DNA of 64,000 nucleotides from Rotaria socialis (GCA_905331475.1 CAJNYU010001441.1:1-64000), one strand, 5' to 3'. Positions 9,601-24,527 are shown, counted from the first letter of the stretch. Made by a program: numbers and translations. The notes: generated by a model from the letters alone, not told the origin.

Positions 9601-12600
9601 GCATCAACATCGAAGCCTGGTAGAGAAAATTGTGATACTTGATATTCAATTTTATTGATGATTTGTATTAAGCCAAGTGTTGCTTGTTTTTGTTGTTTAG
9701 TTAAATTGTTTGTTAACGGTGAATGGGCAATAAGATCACGACGTGTATAAAGATTACAAGAACCACTAGAGATTTCAATTTGTAAATTAAGTTCGAAATC
9801 CACTGCTGGAGTTGATGTTATTTCACTTGGACTACTGAGACTAGGCGAAGAGTTCGATTGAGCTTCGTCAGGTTCATTTGATGAAGTACTAAAAATGAGA
9901 GAGAACAAAAAAAGAAATTGATAGGATGTGTTATTTTTTTTAAATTTAAACGTAGATTAAACAATATCTTGAACCAAAATTAAGAAGAGGATTTTATGTT
10001 TTTAGAATACCTATAGTATATAGTTTCAAACGGATTTCTTTTTCTAGAAAAGTAATGTGCAATGATTTGGTTTGTGAAATTTTACAACGAAATCTCTTAC
10101 CGAGCAGCCATAGTTGGCGTAAATGATGCTGTACTTTCGTGTGCTTCCTCATATATTGTTGATGAAGGCGTTTGTAATTCATGTGGAATCATTTCCGATC
10201 TTAATAATATATAAACAAGCAAAATAATATACACATACTAAAATTTTTCTCAGCTTAGGTTAGTTTCTGAAAAAATAATAAAGCCTATTTCATACATTCG
10301 TTGACGGTCTGAACTATACGGCGGATGTTTTGCAGCTGAATGCATAAGGGAATGACGTCGGTCACTAATAGTACATATATACTCAAACATTAATCAATGC
10401 AATAGGACTTTCTTTATGGAATAAAATAGATCGAAAAAACTTACTTGACATTTTTCAATGGGTTCAAATAATCTGCTGATGATGTTTGTTTATGATTTGG
10501 TACACTTAAGGTTGATAGAAGTGTTCGATTACGATCACGATTGAGTGAAGTCTAAATTTAAATTTAAAAAACAAATTTGATAATATTTAATAGCAGGAAA
10601 TAATTAACAGCATGCATTAATAAAACAAAATATATCAATAAATAAAAATAATAAGCAATATTGTCTATCATTAGTGACTAGATATAACGAGAGAAAGAAA
10701 GAAAAAAATATTTCATTATCAAGTCGTTGAAAAATAATGTGCAGATTAAATAAAACATGCATGTGGAATGTTAATAAGATAATACAAAACAAAATTCATT
10801 GTCAAACAATAGAGGCGAACCCTGAATACAGTTGATCGTTGTAATGATCCGGATTGTGAAGATTGTGCTTGAAGATTTTGTTGCTGCTGTTGTGCGGACT
10901 ACAAAACTTAGGTTTTTCATATTCTACTCTAATCAAAATTCTCGATTAAACAATAACATTTCACGATTATTTATATATGAAACACAAGGAGAGGCTGAGC
11001 AATAGGTAAATGTCGGAATTTAAGATTATACAGGACAATGACATTTAGCGTCTTACTCTATTGCAGACGGATCTGTGACTAAAACTGTTTGGATCATCTG
11101 TGAGATAGTTTTAGTAGATTTTTCATGCTGATGCTATTTAAAAATTGAATTTCATTAGTACAAAATTAGATACATATCTATTAATTTAATAGATTTTGCG
11201 ACATTCAATAAAGATGATCGATTCATTCAAATTTTAATCTTATGAAAAAAATTCTATTACCTTATTGGATTGTTTCTTCATTTTTTGTTGTATTTCAGTT
11301 TTAACTGTATGTAGCAGCTCTTTTTCTAGCCAACGATAACGTGCTTCTTCAGGTTTTAAAATTTCCGACGGTGCTTGTGCTCGTCTAGAATAAGAAAAAA
11401 AGGTCTTGTGATTTTGTTTTCATCATTTATGCAAGAATCAAAACTGATCGATTTTTAGCACGTCAGATGAGATTACTTGAGTGCTTCAATTTTTTGTCCC
11501 AATATAGAATATTCATATTCTAATCTTTTTCTTCGTTCATCATCTTCACTTGGATCCTTTTTATCGCCAGTATTGATTGCATTTCCATTTTGTAGATGAC
11601 TCGAATCTGAACTCTTTGATAAATCATCATCATTATTTAGATTATCCGTAACTTCAATTAGTTGTGTTGATGTTATTGTTCGTATTAATTGTGAAAAACG
11701 TTTACTTATAATTGAATCAATGTTTATATCGATACCTTTCATGTTCCATTGAACATTTAGAAACCATTTTGGTCTCTTGAAATTTTCTATATGTTTAGCG
11801 CGTGAATGCATTGAATAATGACCACTTGGTACACAACACGCATTTAAAATTGTATTGGATTGCGAATTTGATGAACGGATAGGTTTCCAATCTGGATTTG
11901 TCTGTTGAAAGTTTTCCGCAAAACGAAAACAGAAACCTTCAAACGAGCCAGAACTCATAATAGCACCGCATGAACATGCAGAGATTGTTGTTTGATCGAG
12001 AGTAAACACAAGAAAATCAGTACTCTCGTCGAATGTCATGTAAGCATGTCGTTGATTTAGTGTTGCATTCGATTGATAATCTGTTGTTGTTTTGGATGCC
12101 GAAGAAAGTTTTGTCGGTTGATCAATTTGTTGAAGTGGAATTGCAACACCTAAATCAATAATATGTAATTGAAACATAAGATTGAGTTCATTGGTTGTCG
12201 TTGGCGAGGGCTGAACATTCACTAATGAACGTATGCTTCTAGAGTCACTTGTTGGTGTAGTAAATGCACCGCGTTGTTCGTTCCAATAGTCATAGGTATT
12301 TTTATAATTTAGCCAAAAAAGAATTCCTTAGAAACAAAATTTTATTTATAGGGGAAAATATGATAGATTAAAGTTACCTTTATCGATAGCACCCGATTGC
12401 CAATAGAAACTTGGTTTTGTTAAACGAATAAAATACGCTTTTTTTTCGATCTCATCAAATTGAAAAGAATTTTTTAAAAGTAATTTTGTTTTAAAATAAG
12501 CAGCATCTTGAAAATTTCCCGTAGGTAATAATTGTCCTAAGCTAATTTTAATATTAAGCGCAGCTTTAATTAATGATTTTTCATACAGTAATAAGGAATT

Positions 12601-15600
12601 TTGTTCGTCATAATTGGTTAATTTAATTAAAATTGGTAATTTTTTATCACCATTTTCAAATTTAACAATAGTATTCGATGGTGTTTTTCCCATGACTTCA
12701 AAACCTTTCATTGATATATTAATTGTATAGATGAAAGGCGTTGTTGGTATTTTTTCTTCTTCATCATCATCTTCATTAATATCATTATCAATTATATCAT
12801 CTGCTGATTTGGAACGTTTTGTTTTAGGTACGACTTCAGTTGGTTTAAATTGAAAATGATCAACACCAGATACTTTCTCAAGTATTTCATTTATTTCATG
12901 TATAATTACTTTCGAAACAAAAACTAATTGTGCAAGAAAATCAGCTGTGATAGTTAATTTAAGTAGATCAATTTTTGTACGAAGATTTAAACGTCCCTTT
13001 GGTTTATTATCTTGTTCTTGTCCGGCAATATAATTGCCATAGCAACGAATCTGTGGAAAATCAATGCGGACGTGATTATCTGAACTAACTGTCGGTAGTT
13101 GATACGGATTATTTGTATTATTGTTATTTAAAAAATGTAATGCATGCTCATGAACAATAGCAGTAAAACGCGACGTTGTTATACCAAGATTGGCAACACC
13201 TTCGACGACACCAATTTTATATTGAGCTTTGAGAGTTGACAGAAGTGTTGTTGAAAATGTCATTCCTTTGCAATGTGCCGTTATATGAACTTCGAAAATA
13301 GGTCGTTTTGATATCGACAATAGACTCGTCTGAGTTTCCAATAGATTCGTTGTTACATTCGATGACAGTTTTGGTTCTTGATGAATATTTAAATGTCGTT
13401 TTGTTGAAATCGGTACAGATATCGAAGGTACATTGATTTCTGTAATTGTATCATCGATGTTTGTATTCGTTTGATCTGATTCATCATTGTTCAGGTTTGA
13501 TGTCGCGCTAGACGGTTGTTCGGTATCATCGGGAAGAAATTCTTGAACATAAGATGTTATTAAACGACCTGCACGATTAACTAAATCGTGAACTTCTTGT
13601 GGTCGTAATGGAACATCCATTGCGATTGTGCCAATATTTGTGACACCGCTCAATCGAAGATTATTTATTCCACGAGTTTGAAGAGATGTTAATGCTTGCG
13701 ATTTACCAATAATAATATCGAGTACAGATATTTCTTGAGTTGGCAATGTTGGATTCGTAGTAGTCGCTTGATATGAAGTAGAAGTATTTATGTGCGAGGA
13801 AGAATCCGAAGACGTTGAAAGAGTTTCTTTAAGAGACAGAGAAGTGGAAGCAATTTGAACGATCAATGAACCATCGTATCTAAATTAACAAAGAAATCCA
13901 TGCGTATAGAAAAGTCAACGAAAACAATTTCTTTACTTTTTCGCATTATGAATATTTGTATTTGCTTGTAGATTTCGAAGCCGTTGTGATAATGAAATAC
14001 TTCCTTGAACTTTCCTCATACAACCATCAACTTTCAAGCCACCTAATGAAGCTGCATAATATATGTCATCAATAATTAACCAACCGAATGCTGAAAGTAA
14101 AAGCGTTTCATGTTTAATGTCATTCTGTTTTGGTAGTAATCTAAATGATTCTTTTCCATGTTCTTCTAAACTATCATCACTGGACATTTGTGAGTCGTTT
14201 CGTTGGTTTTTCGTTGTCGAAGATAAATTTTTGATATCGATTGATGTTTCATAAGTGGCTACAAGTTTTCGTAATCTTTTCCAGCACTGCCTTTCGGCAC
14301 CAATCAAGTCATTATTATTATTATTAATAGGAGGAGACTTTTTATTAGATTTATCAATATAATTTTCTTGATTATCAGTGATTGTCGTTGTTCGAGAACG
14401 ACTCTCTAAACTATCATTAACTGCTTGAAAATTGTTTGCATCTGTTTTAACCAATTCATCCATGTCGATATATTCAAATGCATTACTAACAACAGTATAA
14501 AATTGATAGACAAGACGTAATAATGACAGATTAACTTCTTGTTTGACACTTTGCACACGAATACCAGCTTGAACATTTGCTGAATGTAATTGATTATGTT
14601 CACGAGATTGTTTACAAACACTCTGAATATTTAAATTAGTTACATTAAGTATTGTTAATTCAACTGATGGATTTAATATAGCTAGTTGAGCATCATTGAT
14701 GAGTTCATTGGGTAAAATTTTAACATCGAATTTTTTAATTTGGACTGTTGCTAAAACTGTCTGACCTAATTTTTCAAACAGCGGTTCAATCGATGATGTC
14801 ACCGATAATCTTACACCAGCATATTCAAGTAAAATTTTAAATAGCTCTTCAACTGAACTAGCATCTGTATAATAAGCTGGTGGATTATTCAATCGACTAC
14901 TATTGGTATTTTGAACTAAATCGGATTCGTTCATGCCAACACTTAATCGTCTATAGCCAGCTGTATTATTGATGTTGGCAGTTGGTTCAAGACGTCGTAG
15001 CGCATCACCTTTAGTTAAGAAAGAAAAAAAGAACTTTGGAATGATTAAATCAATACGTAGAAATAGATAGTTCTTGTCTTTTGAATTTAAAGCATAGGAA
15101 TCATGCAAATATGTTCATTAATGTATAGCTGATATTGAATGGACGTCAAAATTCGTTCAAATTTAAGATTTGCCTGAAAATTCAAAGCGAGTCTCAATCA
15201 ATCTCAGATCAGCTGACATACTACATGAAAGCAACCGCACTAAACTTTCTAGTGATCTAGACTAATCTGAGATTGGATATCAACATGTAAACATACGTTA
15301 AAATAAGCAATTTCATTAGCAAGAATTTCTCTTGACTGGTTGATCTGGAAATCTTACCTTGATCAAATGCTAAGTTTACACAACCTGTGGATTGTTCTAT
15401 AATAATTTAGATACACACTCATATTTGTACATGCATATTACGGGTTAGGCAATCAATGCAAATAGCCCGAAAATTAGTTTGTAATTATGAAAAAGAAAGC
15501 ATTGCCCCAACACTAGCGAATCTCGCTAGAATAGTATCAATGAAACAGAACGAAGAAAATTTAAGACTACGAATGCTAATTGTCACACGAGATGATTTGA

Positions 15601-18600
15601 CTGATCACAATGATATGTTGAGCATTAGAAAAGAAATATAAATATTTACCTATGAATGATGTGGTTGTCGTTCTCTTATTCGTTTCGATTATTGTATCTC
15701 TATTACTTGCGTTCGATCGAGTTTTTTGTACTGCTGTACGTTTTCGAACACCTGAATTTTCTACAGTAGCGTCATGTCCAAGAGTTGATAACGATGTCGG
15801 CGATGATTTGTGTTTAAAAGCTTGAGCCCAACCACGACAGGCTTCACGTATACCTTGTTTTAATATTTCTATTTCTGGTATTATATTTGAAAGAAGATCA
15901 ATATTGATCTGTGCATTTCTATTGAAGTGTTTTCGAAATTCAGTTATCATTTGACAAACAGGATATGAAATAAAAAATCTGGTTTTCGGAGTAAATAATT
16001 CATATAATTTACTTTGTTGTAAAGTCGATAATGTTGCGATTTCAATAAGGAAATAAGCTAAAACAGTATCAATACGTTTTTCACGTTTTTTAAGGAATTT
16101 TTTCACCGGTTTTTTAACACGATTTATAACGCAAAACCAGCCAAGAACAGTTGGTGACAAGGTAGAAAGAAAATTCCAGTCATAACGAGTATATGAAGAA
16201 AGTTTCTTTTGAGCTGAAAGTTGCTGTGTGTTAGACGATGGATTTGAATGTACCCGTTTCAATGAATTCGATGTTGATTGTGTATGACGTGGAGGTTCAG
16301 GAAATGATATCCATACATGATCAATAGAACCATCGAATATACTACTTGATAATGAATTTTTCGGCGGCGAAATTGTATTTGGTGGAGTGTTCGTCGTAGG
16401 AGACGGAAGTAATGGCTAAAGAATTTTCAAAAATTTTTCTTTCTATCTCGAGATATCTAAAAAAAACACTTACTTCGGTTTGTTTTCGCTTTGATTTATG
16501 CTTCGTTGATGGTTTAGCTGTTTGTATTTCATTAACTTCGGTTATAACTGATACAGTCTGTTGTCTTTCTTCTTGCTGCTGTTTAGCTGCATTATTTATT
16601 AATTTAAAACAAAGACGTTGCAAACCAAATTCATTCATCACAAAACCAACATTTCTTCTATTATCACCAATCGGTAAATGTGTTCGAATATCATTTGGCA
16701 TATGGAATTGTAAACGACAACGTTGCGATTGTATAGCATGAATGTTGACATTCTCAATGGATGAAAAATCGTTTTCAAAACGACGAAATTGTCCTGTGAT
16801 TGATGAAATTTTAAAAACACCAGCTGTTGATTGGTCACGTTTCGATAAAATTGTTTCCATTTGAATATCTTTACACGACAGAGCAAATAATGACATAGTA
16901 ACAATATCTACTGGTCGTCGCAGTTCAGTCAATTGGACGTGATCTTCTGCTAAGCCCGCTTGTAATAGACAAATGTTTATTTTAGATAGTTGTACAGAAA
17001 GTTTTGTTGCCGACAAATCGATTGATGTAGATGGAATGTTTGCTGTTGTTTGAGCTTGAAAATGAAGATCATCAAGAATAGACATTGGATGAAGTTCATA
17101 TGTTTTCCATTTTTCAATATATGCTGTTAGACATTCGAGCATAAGTGGCGTTAAAAGTATATTTAACGGTCCTTTGAATCGAAGACAGAGTTCATTTTCA
17201 GTTGCGATGATATTTGATGAAGTAAATGTTGCCCCTATTGATGCACGCGTTCGAGTATAATACGATGGATAGTGTTGACGTGATGGTGATGATGATAACG
17301 ATTCAGACAAAAATGAACATGAAAAACCTTGTGAAACACAATTGAAATCAAGTAATGGATGATGATTGATTTGATCCTGTTGAATCAATGGAGGAAACGA
17401 AGGAACATTTGACCACGTCGATGAGCGATAATGAGATAGATATCTTATGTAAGTTGTAGATAGTAAGGTAGATTTTTGTATAGGCATTTTCATTTGGCTG
17501 CGTAAGCTAATCCAGGAAGGTGTGAACAATGAAGGTTGAGGAATCGAGTTGTATTCGGTATTTGATGAGACACTCTAGACAAAGAATAATTCAATGTTTA
17601 CATGATATAGCCTAGATGAAAATTCTTATGTTCGAGTTTGAACTGATATTTGGCAAAATCACTATATTCTATGAAATAATCTGTGTGATATTGTCTGTCA
17701 TTTAGGTTCATTCAACTTTTTCTCTAAAATAATCTCTCTCTTTTCCGATTTACTTTTTGTGGTAATAGTGTTGAACTATTTTCTGGTTTTGGTGTTTGCA
17801 ATATTTCTTCTAAAGCTGCTAATGAATCATTTGATGATGAAGATGATGATGAGTTTGAAGATGTTAATGATACAATTTGTTCATCGACAGATTTTGATAG
17901 TAAATTGAAATGTAAAGGCTTTGATGATGATGATGATGATTCGGTAATATGATTTAAGCTCTTTTCTCTTGAATTATTTAATGATGCATTTTCTTTGGGC
18001 GTTAAATAACTATCATTTGTTGTTACTGATGATGATGATCGTGAGCCGCTAGTTGCATTATTAAATAATGGTATCGATGATGATGAACGTTTGTGAGATT
18101 TTTTTTCAAATGAATTTTTATGTTTTTTGTGTGTAAACGAATTTGATCGTGCTACTCCAGAAAATATTCTAGTCGTATTCGACTTTGGATCATTTCCGTC
18201 GAGACTATCTATTTCGTCTTCGTTCAAATTTTGTTGTTGTGTACAAAAATCAAATGGATAAAATATTTCTTCATCATTTAATTGTTCATCTGGTACAGAC
18301 GAACGTTGATATGTATCCCAATGATATTTCTGTTGAAATACATGATGAGAATGTATAACATGAAGGTCAGGCCGAAATAGAGAACGGCCAAACGACGGTT
18401 GTTCACTAAGACGAAATGTACTTTTAAAAAAGTGTTCACCTTGCACAAGTGTATAATAGTTTGCTGAACCGCCAAGACAAGCACAAGACGAAAGAGTTAC
18501 ACTTGCTTGTAAACCAAGATTGGATGGTCGCCTTGAAGTTGTTGTTGCTACTTGTTGAGATTTTGTGTTGTAGAGAAAATGAAGCCTATGCATTTGTTGG

Positions 18601-21600
18601 TCGTGCCGTAGAAGAAATTCTATTTGTTGATTTAGATTAACTGATGTTGGAGGATGACAGTCGAATTTTCCATTCATACGTAATTCAGGCACATGAATAG
18701 AACCAGCTTCTAACCATGAACCAGGATAGAGACGAAGTAATTGACGAATTAGAATTGTACCCACTTTTAGTGTTAGACCTTCGTTGCATGAGCTTGTATG
18801 CATATTACACATGCATAAACGAACCGGTGCAACCTAGACAAAGAAAAATGTAGCAGCAAAAATTATAGAAAATTGCTGCGAAGACACTAAACTATCTCCG
18901 AAAAAGGTTCGAATTCTTCGCACGCCAAGAATCAACTTACTTGCGCATGAAGAGCATTTCCAACTTCAATCAGACTAAGATCCACTGAATCTAAACTAAA
19001 TCTGAGTACGTCGTATTTAAGTTTCTCAACCCATTTTGTTTTATCCATGATAGGTGACCGCACCAATGTATACTCATCTTCCATCATTTGTAAATAGAAA
19101 TTTTTCAGGAAGCAAAGCAGTTTTTCCACCTGTTAATCAGAAGAGGAAAAAATAAAACGCAATTGCTTTATTAATAATCGAAGGTTTTTGTTAATTTTCA
19201 TGTAGCTACCTGAATTGTTGTTAAACGAGCTGATGCTTTACCAAGTAGAATATCCATTTGCCATGCATATTCAAGTGTTTCACGTTCTGGTGGTAGACCT
19301 TCATGAGACAGCATTGCATGACCACGAATGATTAAACCAGATAATTGAAGACTTCCAGTAGATAACTGTTGATCAGCTTTATTTCTCTAGGAAAAGCAAG
19401 ATGAATCTTTTAAAATATTTTTCAATAGAAAGTTTTATTAAAAAAAGATGTAACTTAAGTAAGAATACGAATTGTTAAGAAATTATTTTTGTTATATTGT
19501 AATCATCTATTATCTAAAGGATATCGTAGATGTTTCTACTTACCGTTGCAACAATTAGGAGAGTTACTAAATAAAATATGATTAACATAAGATGTCTATG
19601 CTCTGTTTCGATAAATTTGGCAAATCTAAAAATGATCGACTGATTGTTACTCTATCAATCTAGCTGCTCTGCAAAGCCTTACTGAATGAAGAAAACTATT
19701 TTTCAAAGCAAAATAAGGTATTATTCAGCTGTCTGACACACCGATGTGTTGAACAAAATAAACTCATGTGCGTTTTCATAAAAACAACAGTTAGCCACAA
19801 GTTTCCGAAATGATACCTTGTCTTCGGAGAGTCCTTTTGTAAAATGTATGTACTTACAACAATTGTATCCTCCACATAGATATTCACAGGTAAAAACAAT
19901 ACTTGTAATTTTGTTTCATCTAAATTAGTTGTCATTTCAACACACAATCGTTCGCAAAAACCAATGGGACAAGGCTCAAGATCGGTATGCTAAAATAGGG
20001 AAAGAATTAGTTCTATGAGAAAATAGAACTCAATCTTACATGAAGAAGATGACCTGTTATATTATGCAGAGCAACACGTAGCGTAACCATGAGTGGTCGA
20101 AAATAGCGTGGATCAAATGGTTGATTTTCATCGATCATGTCAAGGAGTGGATCATCGTTTACAATAATCTTATTTTGACGGATTAACTCTGACTCATGTA
20201 TATCATGATAAACTTGATTCCAACCAAATAAATTATCCTTTAAACATTGAAGCAATAGAAATTGATTTAGCTGCTTGATAAAAAAATAAACTTACTTTAA
20301 CCCACCACAGGTTTTTTAAGAATAATCCATGTAAAAGTAAATTAACAGGACCCATATCAAGTTCAATATTAAATATGTCATATTCAAGCTTATTTGGATG
20401 AAATGTTTGTCGGTTGCCAATGGATTTTACGTGTTGAACATATTGAAGATCTAATATGCACATTCAAAGTAAAGATTATTTTCACGATTTTGTCGATACC
20501 TGTTCGATTCAGATCGATGGGTGGTGAAGAATGAAGTAGAATTTGCACAAGAATCTTTATATGAGCGACTTCACCGCATTCAAAGCAATTATCTCTTTAA
20601 ATGGAAAAATGAAAATTGATTAGAAATTTTTGTTGATGGCTGCTGGAAACGAGTATTGCTTAAACCTTTGACGAAACAATATCACGAGTTTCTATAGATT
20701 TATACATTATTTTCTTTGAACAGCAAGCATTGAAAAAATCATTTTACGTTTATAGATATTAAAATAAGATGTCCTCTGAGTGAGATCTGAATCAAATTAA
20801 AAGAAAAACTTGATGAAAATGATATCTTTTGTTCTTTTTTTGCAATAGTCCACTAGTTTTTATCCTCACGAAAACTTAAAAAACAACTAAAATTGCTTGA
20901 TTTTTTTTAAATAGACCAACAAGTTCCTTTTTCCGCTTAGGACGCCTTGATATGTGCTATTTACACTATTTAACATCGTGCCTATCAAGAGGGACTGTTT
21001 TATTTGTCTTCGGCGAAGAGTATATATGTTTAGAGCGCCGAGCAATGTATTAAGATCATATTTGCGCTTGAAGGGTAAAGAAAAGATGAAATCGTATACA
21101 ATTTACATATACAAATAACCCTAATGAAAAGCGATGCCAATTGGCATTTAAATTTCCGATGCAACTACAAGATGTCAGAGTGACTCTTTTAGGAGAAATA
21201 AGCCCGATAGGTATTTTCATTGCCATAGTCAAAGCAATAAAACCTAAGCATTTTATCTCTTCGGGAATGTAAGAAGAAACGGAGATTATGTCCAGTCCGA
21301 AGAATAGATCAATTTCGAATATATATGTTCTCGAACACGTTGAAAAATATGTCAGCGTTCATATTGAATTACCGTGTATCAAAAACATCTAATAATGATA
21401 AATGCGATTTAATACCATTGGGAGTATAAAATTGTTTATGCATATCAATTCCTTCGATGACATAATACATTCGATTGTTTCGTGGTAAAACAAGACGAGC
21501 CAGTACATCGCTAACCTAAAAGACAAATTATCATTCGTGCTTTCGTCTTGGTTTTTTCTCTGAAATAACAAACTTCAACTGTTAAATCCATTGATGTATT

Positions 21601-24298
21601 TTTTGGGCAAAATTCAAAGAACGCTAATGGATAAGTCAATACAAGTGTTTTAGCACATAAGGATAGATAATCTTAAAATAAAACAACAAATAGTTGGAAA
21701 TATAGACAAAGAATTCTCTAATACTATTCTCAGCCGTTTTCACATTTGAACAATCGAGCCAATTTCCTTGATTACATGGAACTAATAATTCAATATGATC
21801 ACCACGTAGAGTAATATTATAAATAAATGGAGCGAATGAATAAATATCAGGTGGTAATGATGATGACCAATCATTGATCAGAGCTATAAACAAACAATTA
21901 AGAAAATCTGAATTAATAACGAATTGTCAAACCTTGAAAAAAGTTTTTATGTTCGAAAACAAAATAAATTTGAGCTTTTTTTGCAGCAATATCAATGAAC
22001 CATAGTTGTAATGAATTCCACAAACGAGGATAATGAATGTGAAGTTTAATCTAGAACGAAAATAATTATTGTTCGTCTTGTTGAATTAAAAATTACATCT
22101 TACATGAACATTATCAGCTTCCACTAATGGTGAAAATGATAAATTCGTTTGCATTATAGTTTTTAATAGATTGACCGAGAGAAATGTATCGAAACCATCG
22201 GGTTGTGTCGAAAACGGAAATACTGCGTCGACATAGGAACCTTTGGCAGGACATTCGATATGAAGTTGTTGAAGTTTCTATAGGAAATACGAATATGAAA
22301 GAAAACAAAGTTTTAATTTCTTTTTCTAATCACCGTTTTATTCATAAAATAAAGATCTAATTTTGTTGAGCAATTAAGTAATAATTTAAAATGTACTGAT
22401 TTAAATATTCGTGTTTGACCAGCCGTTGGTTCATTTGTTATAGGAGACTCTTCATATAGAGTTGGTAGAAAATATTGCCATAACAATTCTCTAGATATGA
22501 AAATTTGTTTGAAATTTATTTTTCGAAGAATTGACTATTAAATAACCTTTGCCGATCTGCCCAAGGTCCATAGGCAATTTTTGTTTCTTTATTACATTTC
22601 ATACGAATTTCCCATAGTACATCAGGTATCGATTCACCATCTGCTGATGGTTCAATCATTTTGCCTAGATTTATCAAGTAACATTAGGTTTCTTTTTCTA
22701 GGCAATATATTTTTTCCTTTTACCAGGTACATCTTGTATATATTCAAATTCACCTTCGGAACATTCGAAAACTTGAAATACGCCATCACCAACAGTTTTA
22801 GACGGTTGAGTAGGAGGGAAACTATTAAGAAAAACGAACAAAAATCACACGAAGAGGATTTTAGAGCTCTTGAGAATAATAGAATTGGCGTAAAAAAGGA
22901 AAACAATCATTCTCACGAGGCCTTAGTATGAAAAGGAAATAATAAGTTTTCTTTTTGACAAATGAATACTTTTCACAAAAATTTTGACAAATAACTAATA
23001 CAATCCATAGTACTCTGCGAGATAGCATACTCCTATCGGCATGCCATTGATATCGTGTGTTTCTAAGATGTGTTTTTTTTGCAATAAACCAGCTGCTACG
23101 TAAACAATTACAAGGCTGAAATAGAAGCATCTTCACTATAAATAACACGTATCACTGTTATTAATTTGCTGGCCTACTTCAAATTTCAATTATTACTGCA
23201 AGTAAAAATTTTCTTTTACAGTTCGTTTCATCACCAGTGTCAAGTCAAGTGACATTGTTCCGAAACTTAATTGTTATATCGACTAAATCAAAGAAAATAG
23301 TAAATTCTTACATGTCATGACGCTCTCCTGTAAATGCTTTAATTGGATAGAATTGGATTCGAAGATTTTTATATGTTATGCTATAAATCAGTGTCATTAA
23401 ATCAATATGTGGAACATATTTGGATGGTGATTCACTAGAAAATGTACTATTCATGGTATTAAAACTTATTAATAAACCATATGGTACTGTGTCATGTCCA
23501 ATAGAAATTCGGCCCTATCAAACACAAGAAACAAAATAATAGAAAAAGCAAGAGCAACAGTGAACTAACATAATCAACTTTGATTTCAATAGCTGGAAAG
23601 AGACTTCGTAAACTTTGTACAAAAAATCGTTCTTCATTGTTATTAATTGTATTTACATTGGATGATTCATCCACTTTTGTTGAAATGCTAGAAAAATAAA
23701 AGATTCGAATAGAATGTTTTCATCGATGAGTTTATATTTCTTACCCAGAAGTTGATCCTTTTCGCAAATCTTCATTTGAATTATTTGTGTCAGAAAATGT
23801 ATTTGAACGAATCGGACTGAAAAGTTGTATGTCAACACAATAAAGTAAAATCTTTAAGCGTATTGCTGATTTTTTAGTTGTTCTAGACCAATAACGAAAT
23901 GTTAAACAACCATCTTTAATATAGACATAATAACTTCCCGTTGTATAATGTAAATTTCTAAACATAATGGAGCCGGATATAAATGATATTGAAAATGAAT
24001 CAAATTTAAATTGTGCTGCATCTTTAAAATAAAACCTTCGTAATAAATATGATAATGCAATGCCCTGTATCCGGGAATGATATAATATCAGATAGATAAT
24101 CCAAAAGATAGTCAATAGATAAACAATAATAAGCAGTGGAATTTGTTCACGATGTGTTTCAAAATAATCAATAATTTCATTTGATATAACTTCGAGTGTT
24201 GATGGAGTTGTTAAACTAGAGGGTATTTCATTTGAACTTGTGAAGTTGAATGATGTATTAATTTCTAATGGAAATTCTGTTCGAAACACGGCCTGCAT
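6690..24298 (-). CDS. BLTP1: Bridge-like lipid transfer protein 1 (KIAA1109/tweek homologue), complete
   Basis: A giant rod-shaped protein of the RBG/VPS13-like family that moves phospholipids at membrane contact sites. The start is ATG 24298 and the stop TGA 6690-6692. The first exon (23745-24298) has a membrane segment, IPLLIIVYLLTIFWIIYLIL, then the conserved SGSIMFRNLHY and DGCLTFRYW. Further anchors are YGPWADRQR (about 22560), DYMGSPTLMG and RSTTPDI (about 8060-8240), FEYDIRRFSEIL and RSLARRLFFGD (about 8740-8820), and ADYILQKLGF..HARLTIPKW..RGIMDP near the C-terminus. Exons bounded by GT-AG and homology include 23570-23687, 23312-23514, 18941-19131, 17754-18833, 16474-17574, 15650-16415, 15358-15396, 13937-15008, 12378-13879, 11479-12326, 9361-9888, 8386-9299, 7735-8325, 7505-7681, 7294-7437, 7116-7263 and 6690-7063. 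I estimate 4,200-4,600 residues, slightly short of the human protein (about 5,000). Exons at 19500-19650, 20620-21380 and 22900-23150 are unresolved. No frame break seen. Confidence 0.93.
15358..15396 (-). CDS. BLTP1: 39-bp microexon of BLTP1
   Basis: The block is bounded on the minus strand by an ATAG acceptor and a GTAAG donor. Only one frame is open. It joins the flanking exons (15650-16415 and 13937-15008) in phase: the upstream exon ends on one base of a codon, and this exon supplies two bases, twelve codons and one base. It continues as FDQG-DALRRLE into the next exon. Without it, a gap of about 640 bp would separate two exons in a gene whose introns are mostly about 60 bp. Confidence 0.75.
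20612..21377 (-). other. BLTP1: Long (about 750 bp) BLTP1 intron or unresolved exons
   Basis: This lies between exons ending near 20612 and starting near 21377 and is over ten times longer than the typical intron here. A moderately GC-richer block occurs at about 20930-21060. I find no exon with BLTP1 similarity and no inverted-repeat ends, so its content is unexplained. Confidence 0.4.
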
Positions 24299-24456
24299 TT
24301 TATCTGATATGTTTTTTCTTTGAAAAACAAAACAGCATACTTGCAGGTTTCGTCTTTTCGAATCGGCACAGTCTCCTTGGAGGTATTTAATGGCGTTTTA
24401 TATAACCAATGGATTCCTAGTGTATGTAGCGAACTCTGTTGATGAAGTGCGAGCCG

Positions 24457-24527
24457 TACATTGATTTGGATACATATTATTCAAGCAGTACATTGATTTG
24501 GATACATATTATTCAAGCAGTACATTG
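24457..24527. repeat. Perfect 32-bp tandem duplication (2.2 copies)
   Basis: A 32-bp unit beginning TACATTGATTTGGATACATA repeats exactly at 24457 and 24489, followed by a 7-base partial copy at 24521. It lies about 160 bp upstream of the BLTP1 start codon, so it falls in the 5' leader or promoter zone. Confidence 0.9.

Noticed and set aside
15190..15285. Short inverted repeat CAATCTCAGAT / ATCTGAGATTG in a BLTP1 intron
   Set aside because: The arms are only 11 bp, with no target duplication or further element structure. Probably incidental.
22581..22931. 116-codon plus-strand frame
   Set aside because: Antisense to BLTP1 exons that show the conserved GPWADRQR region on the other strand.
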